From Posidonia oceanica (lineage: Eukaryota; Streptophyta; Magnoliopsida; Alismatales; Posidoniaceae): a DNA stretch of 64,000 nucleotides. The notes under the pieces are model-generated. The model saw only the letters and a program-made list of their open reading frames with translations, was not told the DNA's origin and did not search any database. Positions within the stretch are counted from its first letter, which is position 1. Every line of letters begins with the position of its first letter. Of this stretch, positions 1 to 11,216 are shown piece by piece. The DNA lies in contig JAZBRS010000023.1 of assembly GCA_037176725.1 (NCBI GenBank), positions 22,687,001 through 22,751,000 on the forward strand, in the 5' to 3' direction. A program made the translations under genes and the position numbers.

Positions 1-448
1 CGCCTTGGGAGCTTTGAGCTCCGCGAGATGCTCTATTCTGCTCTAAGTCTCACTATGTAGCCACATGCAAGAGATGACGCTGCTTGGGTGAGACCTGTTT
101 GAGATTGTCACTACTTGACATCCTCTCAACGCTGCTTCCTCTCGGCACTGCTTGTTTGTCCGAAGTCGGGTTTCTGATTATACAAATGTTTATGGGTTTT
201 GTATTTTTTAGAAGAGGAAGGAACAAACATGTTTTTGGGTTTTGTATTAGTTTTGTATTTTTATGGTTTTTTTTAGGAAAACATAAAAAGGGAAAACCAG
301 CAGAAAGACGAAGAAAATATTTTTGGCGTTTTTTATTTTCTTGATTTTTTGTTTTTGGGATTTTCCAGAATGCAAGAAATGATGTATATGCAGAAAACAA
401 AAATGCATGATGATAGATATGTGCATGATGATTGATATGCATGCAAGA

Positions 449-610
449 TGATTGATATGTGCCAGGTGATAAGTTGACGGACCTATTGCTGAATAGTTAG
501 GGATATCAGCCTGATGATGAGTTGATGGACCTATCGTTGAATAGTTAGGGATATCAGTCTGATGATGAGTTGACGAACCTATCGCTGAATAGTTAGGGAT
601 ATCAGTCCGA
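449..610. repeat. Tandem repeat, about 3 units of ~55 bp (GATAGTTAGGG type)
   Basis: Each unit reads approximately GATGATGAGTTGACGG, then ACCTATCG, TGAATAGTTAGGGATATCAG and TCTGATGATGAG. The same array, expanded, occurs in element E2 at 47449-47742 and in variant form at 48310-48560 and 49990-50280. It is therefore a family trait of these elements and not local slippage. Confidence 0.8.
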
Positions 611-1068
611 TGATGATGAATGTATGAAGAAGAAAGAAATGCATGCTTCTAGGTTTTTACGGATTTTATGTTTTTTATGATTTTCTGATAAGGCAAGAAA
701 ACCCAAAAAAAACAAAACAAAACGAAAAAGAAAAGACAATGCAGGAATCAAAAGAGAGGTAAGTGGGACTTACTTGTCAGCAATCTTGGGAGGGAGATGC
801 TAGGTCCGCTTCTACGCTGCTAACGTCGTCGGCGGGATCTGCTGTCAGCAGTATGGGGAGGACTGGGGCTGCTGGAGCTGCTGATGGCAGTGTAGGGAGC
901 ACTGGAGCTGGTAGGGTTGGAGGAGGAGCTAACTTGGATGGCGCTGCAACTGAACTTGCTGTCGATGCTGCTGTTGCATCTCCGAGCGTCCCTCGGACGA
1001 GTTAGGAAAAGCAGGAAAAGGAGATTGCGCCGATAGGACCGGAAGGATCCACCGGGGCGGAGCTGGAC
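611..1068. other. E1 internal sequence downstream of gag; no gene recognised
   Basis: Contains AT-rich text resembling 50280-50400 of E2 and then GC-rich sequence resembling E2 50420-50650. It is probably the decayed C-terminal end of gag and adjoining spacer. The 80-residue plus-strand frame at 763-1005 is Gly/Ala-rich, antisense to the retroelement, and not supported as a gene. Confidence 0.4.
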
Positions 1069-3240
1069 TCAAAGAAGACAGGAGTAGACCCCCGAGGTTC
1101 CGGCATCTGCGAAGCCTGCAGGTTCGGAAGAGGAAGGGCTGGCTATACTAGAGTGTGCGAGTGCAAGTGCAGGTGTATGTGCAAGTGCGGCTTCCTGTGC
1201 GTCAACGCTGATGATCCTGCGATCGATCAGGTGCTGAACGGCATCCCGGAGAGCGAGGTAGTCATCCGTCGAGTACCCTGTGGCCCGATGGAAACTGCAG
1301 AATTGATCCGTATTGTGCCACCACGGAGAGAGATCCGGTGACGGACGGACAGCCAGGAGTCGCAGGAGTGACTCAACTTGAGGGAAGATGACGCTCAATG
1401 GTTCGGGCAGAGGGGTGTAATCACACTCAGCCCGGCGAGGTCGTCTTTGCCCTGGTTGGAGTCCTTATCGAGCGGGTGCGACGTGATGCACGGGCTCAAT
1501 GGTGGCAGTGTGTGTAGTAGGTGCATAGTTAGGTGCGTGTTCTAGCGGAAAAGGGTCTGGTTGAGTCTCTGCATAGGCAGACTCTTCGAGAGGATCGGCA
1601 TATGCTTCGGTAAGCTATTCTGAGCAGTCGGGAGCGGAGTCGTTGCTGTTGTTGCTGCTGCGGCGATTGCTGGAGGTGTTGGCTTACCTAGCCAATGTAG
1701 AAAGTGTGGGGAAATGTCCACTTCGCAGCGAACTTTCCACGCAGGTGCCAGTCCTAATCAGCGATGTATAACTAGTGATATGCTGAATGCAAAGTAGAGT
1801 TCCAATCGCTGGCAGCGCCTCTTTGATGATCATCTCGAGAGAATCCTCCTTGAAGGGTCTATCTCTGATCTGGGCGGTTATGGAGCGTCAGTGACCAACA
1901 TACTCCTCAAATGGTTCTTGGGGCTTCTACCGGATGGCGACAAGATCCTCCTTCTTGGGGATCAAGTCGAGGTTGAAAGAATACTACTCAAGGAAAGTCT
2001 GAAAAAGATCAATCCAAGTCTAAACCGGGGTCATGTTAAGGGAAGTGAACCACTTGAGCGTGGGGTCGGTCAGACTCTTCTGAAACAGGCGGATAAGGAA
2101 CCTTTTGTCAGCCTGAATCTAAGAAAAGTCCCCGCAGTATGCTTTCAGATGCAAAATGGGATAGCCTCTACCATTGTATTTATCGAATTTCGGGATGCGA
2201 AATTTCGAAAGGAGTGCGACCTCTGGAAAGTAGCAGAGGTTCCCGAATTGGTAGGACTGGTGGTTCGTGTCCTGTACTAGACGTAGTACTTTCTCCAGAA
2301 CGTTCATCTTGTCATTGATGAGGTCTAGATTGGCTGCCGAATGTGATGGGGCAGCAGGGGCAGGGACCACATACGCCGTCTGGGTCGCATCGGGGTGCTC
2401 CTCCGGATCTATCATCGCATTGCCTAGTAGTGCGACGTGATGGCCGGTGTATTCGTGCGTGGATGCAGTGTATGTAGGGATGTATGCTGGGGTCTAAACC
2501 TGATGCAAGGGGGATGGATAGATAATATGCTGTGCAGTAGGAGGTGCAGAGTGCTGGAGCAACAGTTGCTGTGCAAGCGTGGTGCCGGGCAGCGGGCCTG
2601 TGGGGTACTGTGCTCCAACCAACCCGAAGGACTGATCACCAGGTGGTGGAGTTGCATGCAGTGCATAGTGTTGTGCAGATGCAGGAGGCAGAAGCTGTGC
2701 CCCCATCGCCGGAGCAGTAAGTAGTTGGGGCGATGGTCTAGGCGGGAGTGCAGTGTAGAAAGCCTGACAGGCAGGCGCAGGCTGTAGAGGAACCTCAGGA
2801 GCAGCAGGAGCCAAAGAAAGGTGAACTGATAGAGCCATGTCCTGCAGTCTTTGGGCTGTCTCCTTCAGATGCTGATACTGCACATCAGAGGACTCGTTAG
2901 TGGGTATACTAAGTAGCAGGACCGGCGGGGGACCAGATTCAAGAGGTAAGGAACCTATGGCAAAAGTCACTGCAGCAGAAGGGATGTCGAGAGCGACATA
3001 GCCTTGGGACAGAGGGTCAGAGGCGCTTCCGGAGTACGAGGAGGAGTCATCAAGATGGACTCGGTGACCGGATCCGGAAGGGCGTAGGTCTGCCAATACC
3101 CTGTAGCAAGCTGGGGTGCCCCAGACACCAGAGGATGAAACCCTGGTGTCACAAGGGACACGAAGGGAGTTGAAGCAAGAGTTGGAGGAACCGAAGTGGA
3201 AATCTCCTCCGAGGCAACAGGAATCTGGGACTTACCGGCA
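1069..3240 (-). pseudogene. E1 gag remnant (Tat/Ogre type)
   Basis: Structural capsid protein of the retroelement, broken by many stops and frameshifts. In order on the minus strand: a long Pro/Ala/Ser-rich N-terminal part (about 3240-2494); a capsid part with the FRIPKFDKYNG motif and a following LKAYC (about 2200-2130); a decayed helical capsid core (about 2100-1700); and a C-terminal knuckle-like segment starting CSFHRATGYSTDDY, followed by LRDAVQHLIDRR (about 1310-1230). In related gags this segment reads C-x2-H with a later H and C. Here two of those positions are Tyr, consistent with C-to-T changes. It is not translatable as a whole. Confidence 0.72.
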
Positions 3241-4373
3241 AACCAGGCATTCGCTGACCAAGAGCAAGTGAGAACAGGATTGTGACGAAAAGCAAAGATG
3301 TGAGACCTAAAGGGGAGTTACTGTCGGAAACGATGAATAGCTCAGAGTCGGAGAGGAAGGACGCTCAGGGTCCTGGCAGCAGATCCCGTACTTACCTGAA
3401 AAAACAACAAAGCTGTCAGAGGTTGGATGTAAAAAAGTTATTAGAGGTGGCATGAATGGCACACGTGCAGATGAATGTCATAATATGTGCTCTCTCACCA
3501 TGCATGTCCTGAGTAAATGACCTACTAGGACGCATTCATGGGTAATGGGTTTATTAACTCTAGGTTAAAAAAAGTAGGCTCCCCGTCTAAATCCTGGCCA
3601 GAACTTAGGCAATAACGGAGTGGTGCGTTAGTGGCCTCGACCCCGCCAAAGCGTGGGTGGTACCCTCCATTAGCACCGACATGACCCTTAACAAGGGGGA
3701 CAGATCGACTGATTTGGGCTACGTCAAAGCAGTGGAGTAAGAGGTCGGGACTGTCCTTCGTAGACTATGGGTGGACTCAGATGAGAAGAATGCATTCTTT
3801 CTAGTATTATCAATCATGCGAGTATGCTTTAAAGTGTTTTACTTGCGTTTTATTTTGCCAAAGGGGGAAAATTACAAGTTTTGGCTCTAGTTGTGCTTAG
3901 ATGTTATTGCTTGGTTTTATTGTGGTTTTTAAATTAAGCAAAGGGGAGTAAGCATGTTTCTACTATCCTAAGTATGGCATAAGCATGAATGGTTAAGAAA
4001 TAGGAAGTCATGGCATGTAAGCAATCACGCAGCAAGGTAAATGGCATGTATATAGCATGTGTTGGTGTTGTGGACATGGTGGTGAAAAGAAAGCACTCAT
4101 CATATCAAAAGGCATGTATACAGAGTATGTGCATGTGTGGTGGCATAGCAAGTGTGTGAAACAAAGCATTCACCACCCAAAAAGTATGTATTATTGCGCT
4201 AAGCAAATATTTAGACATGTAATGTGAGAAAATAAAGCAATGCAAGCAAACATAGCATCATGCAAGAGATAAGTAAGTAAAACACATAGGCAAGCAGGTA
4301 AGGCATGCAAAGGCACAAGGCAAGTAAAGTGTAAAAACCAAGCGGGCGAGAAAGCCAAAACGAAAGTAGGAGT
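3241..4373 (-). other. E1 leader between PBS and gag; no gene
   Basis: No credible coding frame. The stretch 3780-4150 is conserved with 63175-63520 (inverted), which is the same leader in element E3. It is a useful anchor because 63175-64000 can be recognised as E3 leader only through this match. The region includes a purine-rich run, GCAAAGGGGAGTAAGCATG near 3938, that looks like a polypurine tract. Its position upstream of gag argues against that role. Confidence 0.6.
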
Positions 4374-4430
4374 CTAGAATCCCCAGTGGAGTCGCCACTG
4401 GAGATTCTGCCTCTCCAACGGAGTCGCCAC
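4374..4430 (-). promoter_or_regulatory. E1 primer-binding site, present twice
   Basis: Immediately downstream of the LTR on the minus strand is GTGGCGACTCCGTTGGAG (4430 to 4413). About 30 bp further is a second copy, AGTGGCGACTCCACTGGGGA (around 4398 to 4379). TGGCGACTCC..TGGGGA is the type of PBS known from Tat/Ogre Ty3/gypsy elements. The E3 element has the matching site at 57065. The near-tandem copy could be a short duplication or a leftover from strand-transfer priming. Confidence 0.7.
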
Positions 4431-7035
4431 TGTAGTAACCCTGAAAATCGGCGTGTCCATGTACGATACCAAAGCTCGCGTGCATCGACCGAAATTAGGT
4501 CACTATTAGCGGTTGGATCCGAGAAAGGGATACTCTACTCGGAAACGCTCGAAAAAAAGGAAAAAGGAAAGATAAGACAAAATCAGAGTCGCTATCATAT
4601 CTATTAAATTGGGAGATAAGGAAATCGGGGAAATGCATGGAAAACATGCAAAAGGATGTAAATGCAATACAATGATATGACTCGTGCCTAGGATGAGGGC
4701 ATAATGGTCATTACGGGCCAAGAGAAAGGGCAAGGACTCCTGTTACATACGGGGAAGGTGTTAGACACCCCCGATACGTCCGAAGAATCGGTCTTTCTTA
4801 GGCTTCTCGCTTGCATATGTAGGATGTCAGCAATTGCTTGCCTTTACTGTACACCCGAGGGGCGAGAGATGCTATGAATGCCTAATGAATGCTTAGATTT
4901 GCTTAATATGCTATGATGCATGATTGAAAGTAAACGTGCAGACTGTGCTCAGCGACGCTGCTAGAGTTCCGAACGGGACAGGCCCTGGTTCGTAAGAACT
5001 CTAGACAGTAAGCATCATCGTTCTAATGCAATGCAGGTGAAAAACAAAATAGCACATAAACCATGCATTGGAAAACGACATGTAACATGGGTTTGTAAAA
5101 GATGTAAGCTTTGAAAATATGCTAGAAAATCCAATTAAAGAGAAAATATGGCAAAGCGACGATAAACAGGCTCGAGAAACAGATTTGCAAGTAAACAAGC
5201 GAAAGAGATAAAACACGATGCGGTAAACAAGATGGCTCAGCCACTGTCTGAACTGCAGGGCTGGTCACCGGCGTGAGCGGCGGTAGTGCACGTCGTCGGT
5301 GAGATCGGCGAGGCACTTGCGTCGGTCAGGGCAGTAACTGGGCTTAGTCGCTAGTGTGAGTGGCGTCTGAGCCTATTACCTGGGACAGTGGCGACAGAGG
5401 TGCGCACAGTTTTAATCAGATAGCAGCTTTCATGGCCGAAAATATGTTAACTAGATGATACGAAATGGAAATTTAGATGCATGATCCTACAGATAGCATG
5501 ATGAGGAATGCAAGTAAGCAAACAGAATGCAAAATGGACGCCTAGGTCGCAAGATACGACGGTCCAAAGGTTGACCGGAGGAACGGCCAAGAGTTGCAGG
5601 TGAGTCGCCGGTCTTAGCGGTGCCAGACCTGCAACTCGGCTTTCCAAACAGCCTAGTTTGAGACCAAATCAGGGACGCATGGCAATACAAAAATGTGATC
5701 TAACTATGCAATCTTAAAGAGCAAACATACATGATCACAAGCATACAAACAGAAATGAAATCGGAGCTCTAGGTCGGCTGAAGCAACGGCCCAAAGTCCG
5801 GCCATCGGACGGACAGAGGCACAGGTTAGTCGCCGCTTCATGTGGTGCCTAACCTGGTAGACCTCCGGCGCCGGAGAAGATGGCCAAGAATGGCTACGCT
5901 ACGCACGATAAAATACAACTAATTATCCTAAAAGCATGCACAGAACAAAACGAAGCTAGGAGAGGTATCGTTAACTTGTGGGGATGCACGGAAGTGTCCC
6001 CCGACCTAGCTCGTCGGAGCTCGTCGGCGTGGTGGTTGCTGCAGCGGTGGAGGTGACGATAGGCGCGCGAGTTGATCGGGCTGCATTCGTGGCGACCTTG
6101 CGAAGGTGTGCACGGAGTTTGGAGAAGTTCGGAGCAGAGATGCGGCTTCTGGGAATGTTGGCCAGTGGCGGCAAGGAAGTGACGGTGAGCTCGGTTGCTG
6201 CGGTGGTCCGGGATGCGAAAGTGGGAATTGAAAGGCTAGGAAGGATGTTGGGATGTGCGTGAGCGTTTCTGGATTGGCTCTGTGCGCTCTGGTGCAAGCG
6301 GCGAGAGAGGAGAAAGGGTGGAAGTCGCGGTTGTGTGCAAGAATGGCCGGGGTTTGCTTCAAATGAGTTATGGATTGGTTTCCTCCACCTAATGGCTCTG
6401 GTAGCGGTCGAATGTGGCAGAGGAAGGGGCAGTGAGTGCTGTGAGAGGGTTCAGAAGCCAAGGAAGTAAGTGGCTAGCCTGGCAAGGACGGTGAAGGTCG
6501 TCGGTCGCAGAAGGTGGTAGTGAGGGACTGTGTGGGCGGGTTGTCCGCTGGCGAGGAGGTGACGTCGTGCCAGGGAGTAAGTGGTTCTTGGCACGTAGTC
6601 GGTGGCGGTAGCGAGGAGTAAGTGGCGAGAGGACGGGTGTGGTAGGAGACAGTGACCGGCGACGGCCGTGGCGGTGAGTTTGGGCAGTGGGCTGAGTTAC
6701 AATTCAGTCGCCGCGACTCGTGGCGTCAAACTCAGTCGCCACACGGAGGCGCGACCAAGTCTAGTAGCCTGTGAGTGCGGCGTCTAAACGTGTCACTCAG
6801 TAGGCTGGGCTGCAAATGAGCTTGGGCTTGTGAAAGGCTTAGGTTATGTTTGGAAATGGGAAATGAATTGTTTTGGGTTGGTTTTGGGTAGTTTTGGAAT
6901 GGGATTTGGTTTTAGGTCAACTTGGATCAGTTTGAGTGGAAATGTTGGGTTTTGGGGAAAAGGTTGAATCCGCAGTTTCCGAAGTCATCCCTTCAAGTTT
7001 GATCCGCCGTCAGGTGTCAAATTGGGGTGTCTACA
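4431..7035 (-). repeat. E1 5' LTR (2,605 bp)
   Basis: On the plus strand it starts TGTAGTAACC and ends GGGGTGTCTACA. These are inverted TG/CA ends shared with the LTRs ending at 46444, 55898 and 63174. The end next to the PBS (4431-5010) contains a block conserved in all these LTRs: a stretch around 4690-4800 with CTCCTGTTACATACGGGG and GGTGTTAGACACC, then a stretch with GAACGGGACAGGCCCTGGTTCG near 4970. The middle (5250-6790) is rich in iterated GTCGCC/GGCGAC pairs. The open frames here are short and shared by no other copy, so they are not treated as genes. Confidence 0.82.
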
Positions 7036-7227
7036 GTAACGAGATTCCTATTAAAATTTGATACCAGATAGTTCTCAATTTCCAAAAATTAGGATCCTTG
7101 ATTGAATATAGTCTGGACTGTAGAAATGCATGTCCCTCTAGAAGTTGTGGATCTTAGTATCTTACAACCAACCCTAGTTACTTACCTAAACTTTTTGTTT
7201 GTACTAATGATGTGTTCTCTTTTGTAG
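7036..7227 (+). other. Partial intron of the TGA gene
   Basis: AT-rich sequence between the E1 LTR end and the TTTTGTAG acceptor of the first TGA exon. It reads as the 3' end of an intron whose remainder would lie left of E1. The first bases after the LTR are GTAAC, which would be one copy of the E1 target-site duplication if E1 inserted into this intron. Confidence 0.6.
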
Positions 7228-9140
7228 GTATTAAGGCGCCTTGCACAAAATCGAGAAGCAGCTCGGAAAAGTCGCCTCAGGAAAAAGGTATCTATTAGAG
7301 CTTCAGGAAAACATGTTACATTTGCCATGTCAAGATTTTAACCTCTCTTGTTCAGGCATATGTTCAACAACTTGAATCAAGTCGTGTAAAGCTGACCCAA
7401 CTAGAGCATGAGCTCCAGAATGCAAGACAGCAGGTGGGTAGAGAGTTAAAAATGATTTCATGGATAATAATTGTAATCATGAAGCTTTATCCAGTCAATA
7501 TGTTATATGTGGACGACTTATAAAAACCATATAGATCATACTATTACTTGCAGGGTGTTTTTGTAGGTGGAAATTCAGGTGAGACTAGTCTTGGGCTATC
7601 AACAGCTGACAACTCCGGTAAACTAGGCTCCCTGTTTACCCAAGATTGATCACTTTTACTACTTACCACGTTTAGTTTCTCAACAGTAAAAATCCTTAAG
7701 AGAGATATTGTTGGATCTTGTAGATATTGCTGCTTTTGAGATGGAATATGCACACTGGGTTGAAGAACAAAACAGACAGATTTCTGAACTAAGAGCCGCT
7801 TTACAACAGCATGTATCTGATATAGAGTTGCAAATGCTTGTTAAAACTGGAATTAACCACTACACTAACCTGTTCCTGATGAAAGCAACAGCTGCTAAGT
7901 CTGATGTTTTCTATGTTATGTCTGGCATGTGGAAAACAGTTGCAGAACGTTGTTTCCTGTGGATAGGAGGTTTTCGCCCATCTGAACTTCTAAAGGTTAT
8001 AACTAGTTTAGCTTTATTCAAAATCCTTTGAACTACCAGTTCCATTTTCCTTGAATCACATGCATGATTAGTCCAACATCGAACTCCTGGGGCTCAATAG
8101 ATCCGCCTAAGAAAATTGATGCTCATTATGGTTCATGTTTCCACAAGTTTCAACTTCTCACTGATTCCCCTGCTTTGAGGTAAATGTTTGTGGAACACTG
8201 ATTGAAAAAGGGCGACAACTACTAACATTGAGTTGGTATCTTTTATGCTTGCTTCTAATTTCATTGACTGCATGTACTATTGGCTGTTGTCGGAGAGACT
8301 ATAAAAGCATATCTAGGATTTTTATTAGAATCCACAAACTAAAAAACAGCATCGTCGTTAAAGCTAGATGGGCCTGGTTTTTGTGTATATGATGGTGCTG
8401 ATATACTTGATTACGTGGTTTCCAGATTCTTTCTCAAAAACTTGATCCTTTGACAGAAGAACAGCTGATGGCTGTTTGCAATCTTCAACAAACATCGCAG
8501 CAAGCTGAAGATGCTCTTTCCCAAGGGATGGATAGACTTCAGCAAACTCTTTCAGAGACTCTGGCATACAATCCTTTAGCTACTTCTGCTGTGGAAAATT
8601 GTATGGGACAAATGGCAGTGGCAATGGGGAAATTGGAGGCCCTTGTAAGCTTTGTGAACCAGGTAATACAACTTAATTATCTACTAAGGTGAATGTGACA
8701 TGGTTGGTTAAACAAATGGAGATGTATTTGAAATAAAACTATTTCTAATTATATTGATGGGTCATGTTGTGTTGCTAGCGTTGTATGTCCTCAATTTTTT
8801 TAGGAAGGTAAGGTAAATTTGATTTATTTGTTTTGATTCTAATTAGGAAATTTATGGACCTTTTATTGTGTCCTGTTCAACTTATTACATTTTTTTTAGC
8901 CTTTCTTCTTTTAAATGTTTCACCCTAAAATTATGAAAACAATTGGTTTGTTGTAAGTTAATGGCTGCCTATCTATTCATGAACCAGGCTGACCACCTTC
9001 GGCAACAAACAATGTATCAAATGCATCGGATACTAACCACACGGCAAGCTGCTCGAGGTTTGCTCGTGTTGGGTGACTATATTCAACGTCTTCGGGCCTT
9101 AAGTTCTCTCTGGATCGCTCGTCCTCATGAACCTGCTTAG
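7228..9140 (+). CDS. TGA1/TGA4-clade bZIP transcription factor, 3' six exons (5' end missing)
   Basis: TGA factors bind as-1/TGACG promoter elements in the nucleus and act with NPR1-type cofactors in defence signalling. Six exons are supported by GT/AG sites and continuous phase: 7228-7287, 7356-7433, 7554-7617, 7724-7995, 8426-8662 and 8988-9140 (287 codons, then TAG). Exon 1 encodes the basic region (QNREAARKSRLRKK). Exon 2 encodes the zipper start (YVQQLESSR), with Leu/hydrophobic heptads. Exon 4 encodes the DOG1/TGA domain (AAFEMEYAHWVEEQNRQ, MSGMWKT, AERCFLWIGGFRPSELLK). Exons 5-6 encode NLQQTSQQAEDALSQGM, SFVNQADHLR, ILTTRQAARGLL and ALSSLW. The VNQADHLR form points to the TGA1/4 clade. 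The N-terminal 70-80 residues usual in the family are absent: element E1 ends at 7035, inside or at the edge of the preceding intron. No internal stop is seen, so function depends on whether the 5' exons survive beyond E1. Confidence 0.9.
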
Positions 9141-9457
9141 TCTCTTAAATAAATCAACATACTAGCTTTAAATCTTGCAAACATGCAGGGTATGCCTTGG
9201 CAGCACATTCTCTTCATCGAGTAGACAAGCACATGAAGGTCGGGTGTAAATATAACAAGAGGCTTCTTGTTCCTTGCTTCTTACTCCTTAAGGTGTAAGA
9301 TGATACATATAATCTACCGGAGCTTGTATTGTATTTGAAAATGTTGTTATTATTAACTTTCGTGCATTGCCAAATGGTTTTACAATTATTTAAGCTATGA
9401 GTCTCAGTTTTTATTGTGTAATTTCATATCTATGTAATAATGAATGTACGCAGTGTT
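9141..9457 (+). other. TGA gene 3' UTR and downstream sequence
   Basis: Non-coding, AT-rich. AATAAA-like strings (for example TAATAATGAATG near 9436 and TTAAATAAATC near 9147) could direct polyadenylation, but no single site stands out. No other feature seen. Confidence 0.4.
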
Positions 9458-9806
9458 AGAGTTATACAAGATAAAAGGCTTGTTTAATATGCACAAAAAT
9501 GGAAAGTTGAAAACATTATATATATATATGTTCGATTATGCTTCAGATCCGTTGTATATGTATTTGAATGTTGTTGATAGATATGTATCTATAAATCTAT
9601 ATTTATGGGTTATAATTGGTTCCAAGGTTTATAGAATTATACAAGATAGAAGGCTTGTTTAATGTGCACAAAGCTTGAATTGAAAAACATTATATATATG
9701 TTGGATTATGTTTCAGATCTGATGTATATTTATTTGAATCTTGTTGATAAATATGTATATATGAATTTATGTTTATCGGTTAATTAATTCCAGGATTTAT
9801 AGGATT
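9458..9806. repeat. Tandem duplication, two units of ~173 bp
   Basis: Unit 1 starts near 9458 (GTTATACAAGATAAAAGGCT) and unit 2 near 9634 (ATTATACAAGATAGAAGGCT). Both continue through CTTGTTTAAT.TGCACAAA, AACATTATATATAT, TTCAGATC and TTGTTGATA.ATATGTAT. The units have diverged by substitutions and short AT indels. The 72-residue frame across unit 1 is a by-product. Confidence 0.8.
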
Positions 9807-10046
9807 CTTGTATAAATATATACTTGTATCTTTACTTCGAGAATTAATATTGATGTTTGAGAGTGAGAGAGAGAGATGAGGGGGGGTGGGGTGGCGTATC
9901 TATGTAATTTAGAGAGTATGGTGAGAGTTTCATCTCTATTGTATCCTTTTCTCATAGTAATTCTTTCCCTCAACATGAATAGTTTTTGCCTAATCAGTAG
10001 GATTTCTTAAAATCAATACTTGAATGCAATTATAGTAAGTCGTGTC
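9807..10046. other. Intergenic sequence with GA/GT-rich microsatellite; no gene
   Basis: Contains GAGAGTGAGAGAGAGAGATG followed by a G-rich run near 9880. GTGTC at 10042-10046 is the left target-site copy of the copia insertion. Confidence 0.5.
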
Positions 10047-10332
10047 TGTTGGGTTGTGAAACCTAATTATGCTGAACCTCAGGCTCATGGAGAATGTTTT
10101 ATTAAGGTTACAAATGTAATTTTCTGTGTATCTTGATGTCTTAGTTCTCTTTTATATAAAGGGAACAGTCTTTGTAACATGTATCTCGAGAGAAAGAATT
10201 GAAAGAAATCTAGTGTGGCTGTGGACGTAGGTTATTTGCCGAACAACGTAAATCCTTGTTGTTTCTGTGTGTGTTTGTTTTTCTCTTCCTCGCTTCTTCT
10301 CTAGATCCTGTAGGAAGATCCAATTCCTAATA
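10047..10332 (+). repeat. Copia 5' LTR
   Basis: Starts TGTTGGGTTGTGAAACC. Its terminal CA has mutated: the sequence reads CCTAATA where the 3' LTR reads CCTAACA. A TATATAAAG box near 10153 and a pyrimidine-rich stretch (TTTTTCTCTTCCTCGC) near 10276 fit an LTR promoter and R/U5. 286 bp. Confidence 0.93.
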
Positions 10333-10334
10333 AC

Positions 10335-10346
10335 TGGTATCAGAGT
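10335..10346 (+). promoter_or_regulatory. Copia PBS (initiator tRNA-Met)
   Basis: TGGTATCAGAG lies two bases after the 5' LTR and is the standard plant copia primer site complementary to the 3' end of initiator tRNA-Met. Confidence 0.93.
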
Positions 10347-10375
10347 ATCTGGCTCAAGGGAAATAGTGGGAGCGA

Positions 10376-11216
10376 TGGCAGATGACGACAATGTTAGAAT
10401 CGAAAAGTTCGATGGTAAAGACTTCAGTTTCTGAAAGATGTAGATAGAGGACTATCTCTACCAGAAGAAGTTGCACGAACCGCTTTTGGGGACGAAGCCA
10501 GAAACAATTGAACAAAAGACTTGGAATCTGTTAGATCGCCAAGTACTTGGTGTGGTCAGATTGACGCTGGTGAGGAACGTAGCGTTCAACATCGTCAAAG
10601 AGAAGACCACAACAGATTTGATGAAGGCGCTGTCAGATATATACGAGAAGCCATCTGCCTTGAACAAGGTATATTTGATGCATTGTTTATTCAATCTTAA
10701 GATGTCAGAAGGAGGGTGCATTGCAGATCACATCAACGAGTTCAACGTGATCATAACTCAGTTGAGCTTGGTGGAGATCACGTTCGATGATGAGGTCAGG
10801 GCATTGATTCTGTTATCATCACTACCAGAAAGCTGGTCTGCAATCGTGCTGGGGTTAGCAGTTCGCTAGGTAATTCAAAATTGCAGACGAATGACATCTG
10901 AGATCTGAATCTGAGCGAGAACATTCGCAGGAAGGAATCCGGAGAACCTTCAGGATCTGCTTTAAGCATAGAAAGCAGAGGAAGGAGTCAATACCACAGT
11001 CAGAATCAAACCCATGGCAGATCTAAGTCCAAGGGGAAGGGCAAGAATCGCAAAGACATCGTCTGCTGGAACTATGAGAAGAAGGGTCACTTTAGTAGTC
11101 AGTGCAAGGCATCGAAGAAAAAGAAGAAGAATCGGTCAAGGGATGATGATTCTGCAAACTCAACTAGTGAAAACATTACTGATGCCTTAGTTTGTTGTGT
11201 TGACAGTTCTATTGAG
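10376..11216 (+). pseudogene. Copia gag, broken
   Basis: Begins ATGGCAGATGACG and encodes the usual copia gag start (a VRIEKFDGKDFSF motif). Two stops follow within 30 codons: TGA where the family has Trp, then TAG. A long open part (about 10471-10869) carries the UBN2-type capsid region (TTTDLMKALSDIYEK, HINEF). A further stop and frame shifts follow. The zinc knuckle near 11060-11110 reads CWNYEKKGHFSSQC: the second Cys of the C-x2-C-x4-H-x4-C motif is Tyr (TAT), which should abolish zinc binding. It cannot make functional Gag. Confidence 0.88.

Larger units (their letters stand above)
1..7035 (-). mobile_element. E1: Tat/Ogre-like LTR retroelement, 5' half, minus strand
   Basis: Read on the minus strand the order is LTR (7035 to 4431), primer-binding site (4430 to 4374), leader, then a gag remnant (about 3240 to 1069) and a non-coding region that runs off the left edge. 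The LTR begins TGTAGACACCCC and ends CTACA, so the LTR-PBS-gag order fixes the orientation. No protease, reverse transcriptase, RNase H or integrase frame is visible in the part present. Positions 1-3950 resemble 49560-52370 of element E2, so the two belong to one family group. Only the right edge is in the window (flank GTAAC at 7036-7040), so the target-site duplication cannot be tested. The lineage is inferred from the PBS and gag motifs. Confidence 0.8.

Noticed and set aside
1153..1341. Cys-rich plus-strand frame (MCECKCRCMCKCG)
   Set aside because: It is antisense to the E1 gag tail, whose Ala/Leu/His repeats create the Cys codons.
3938..3960. GCAAAGGGGAGTAAGCATG followed by TG, first read as a polypurine tract and 3' LTR start of a plus-strand element
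   Set aside because: The PBS at 4430-4374 and the gag remnant on the minus strand place this in the leader of a minus-strand element, so the LTR ends at 4431.
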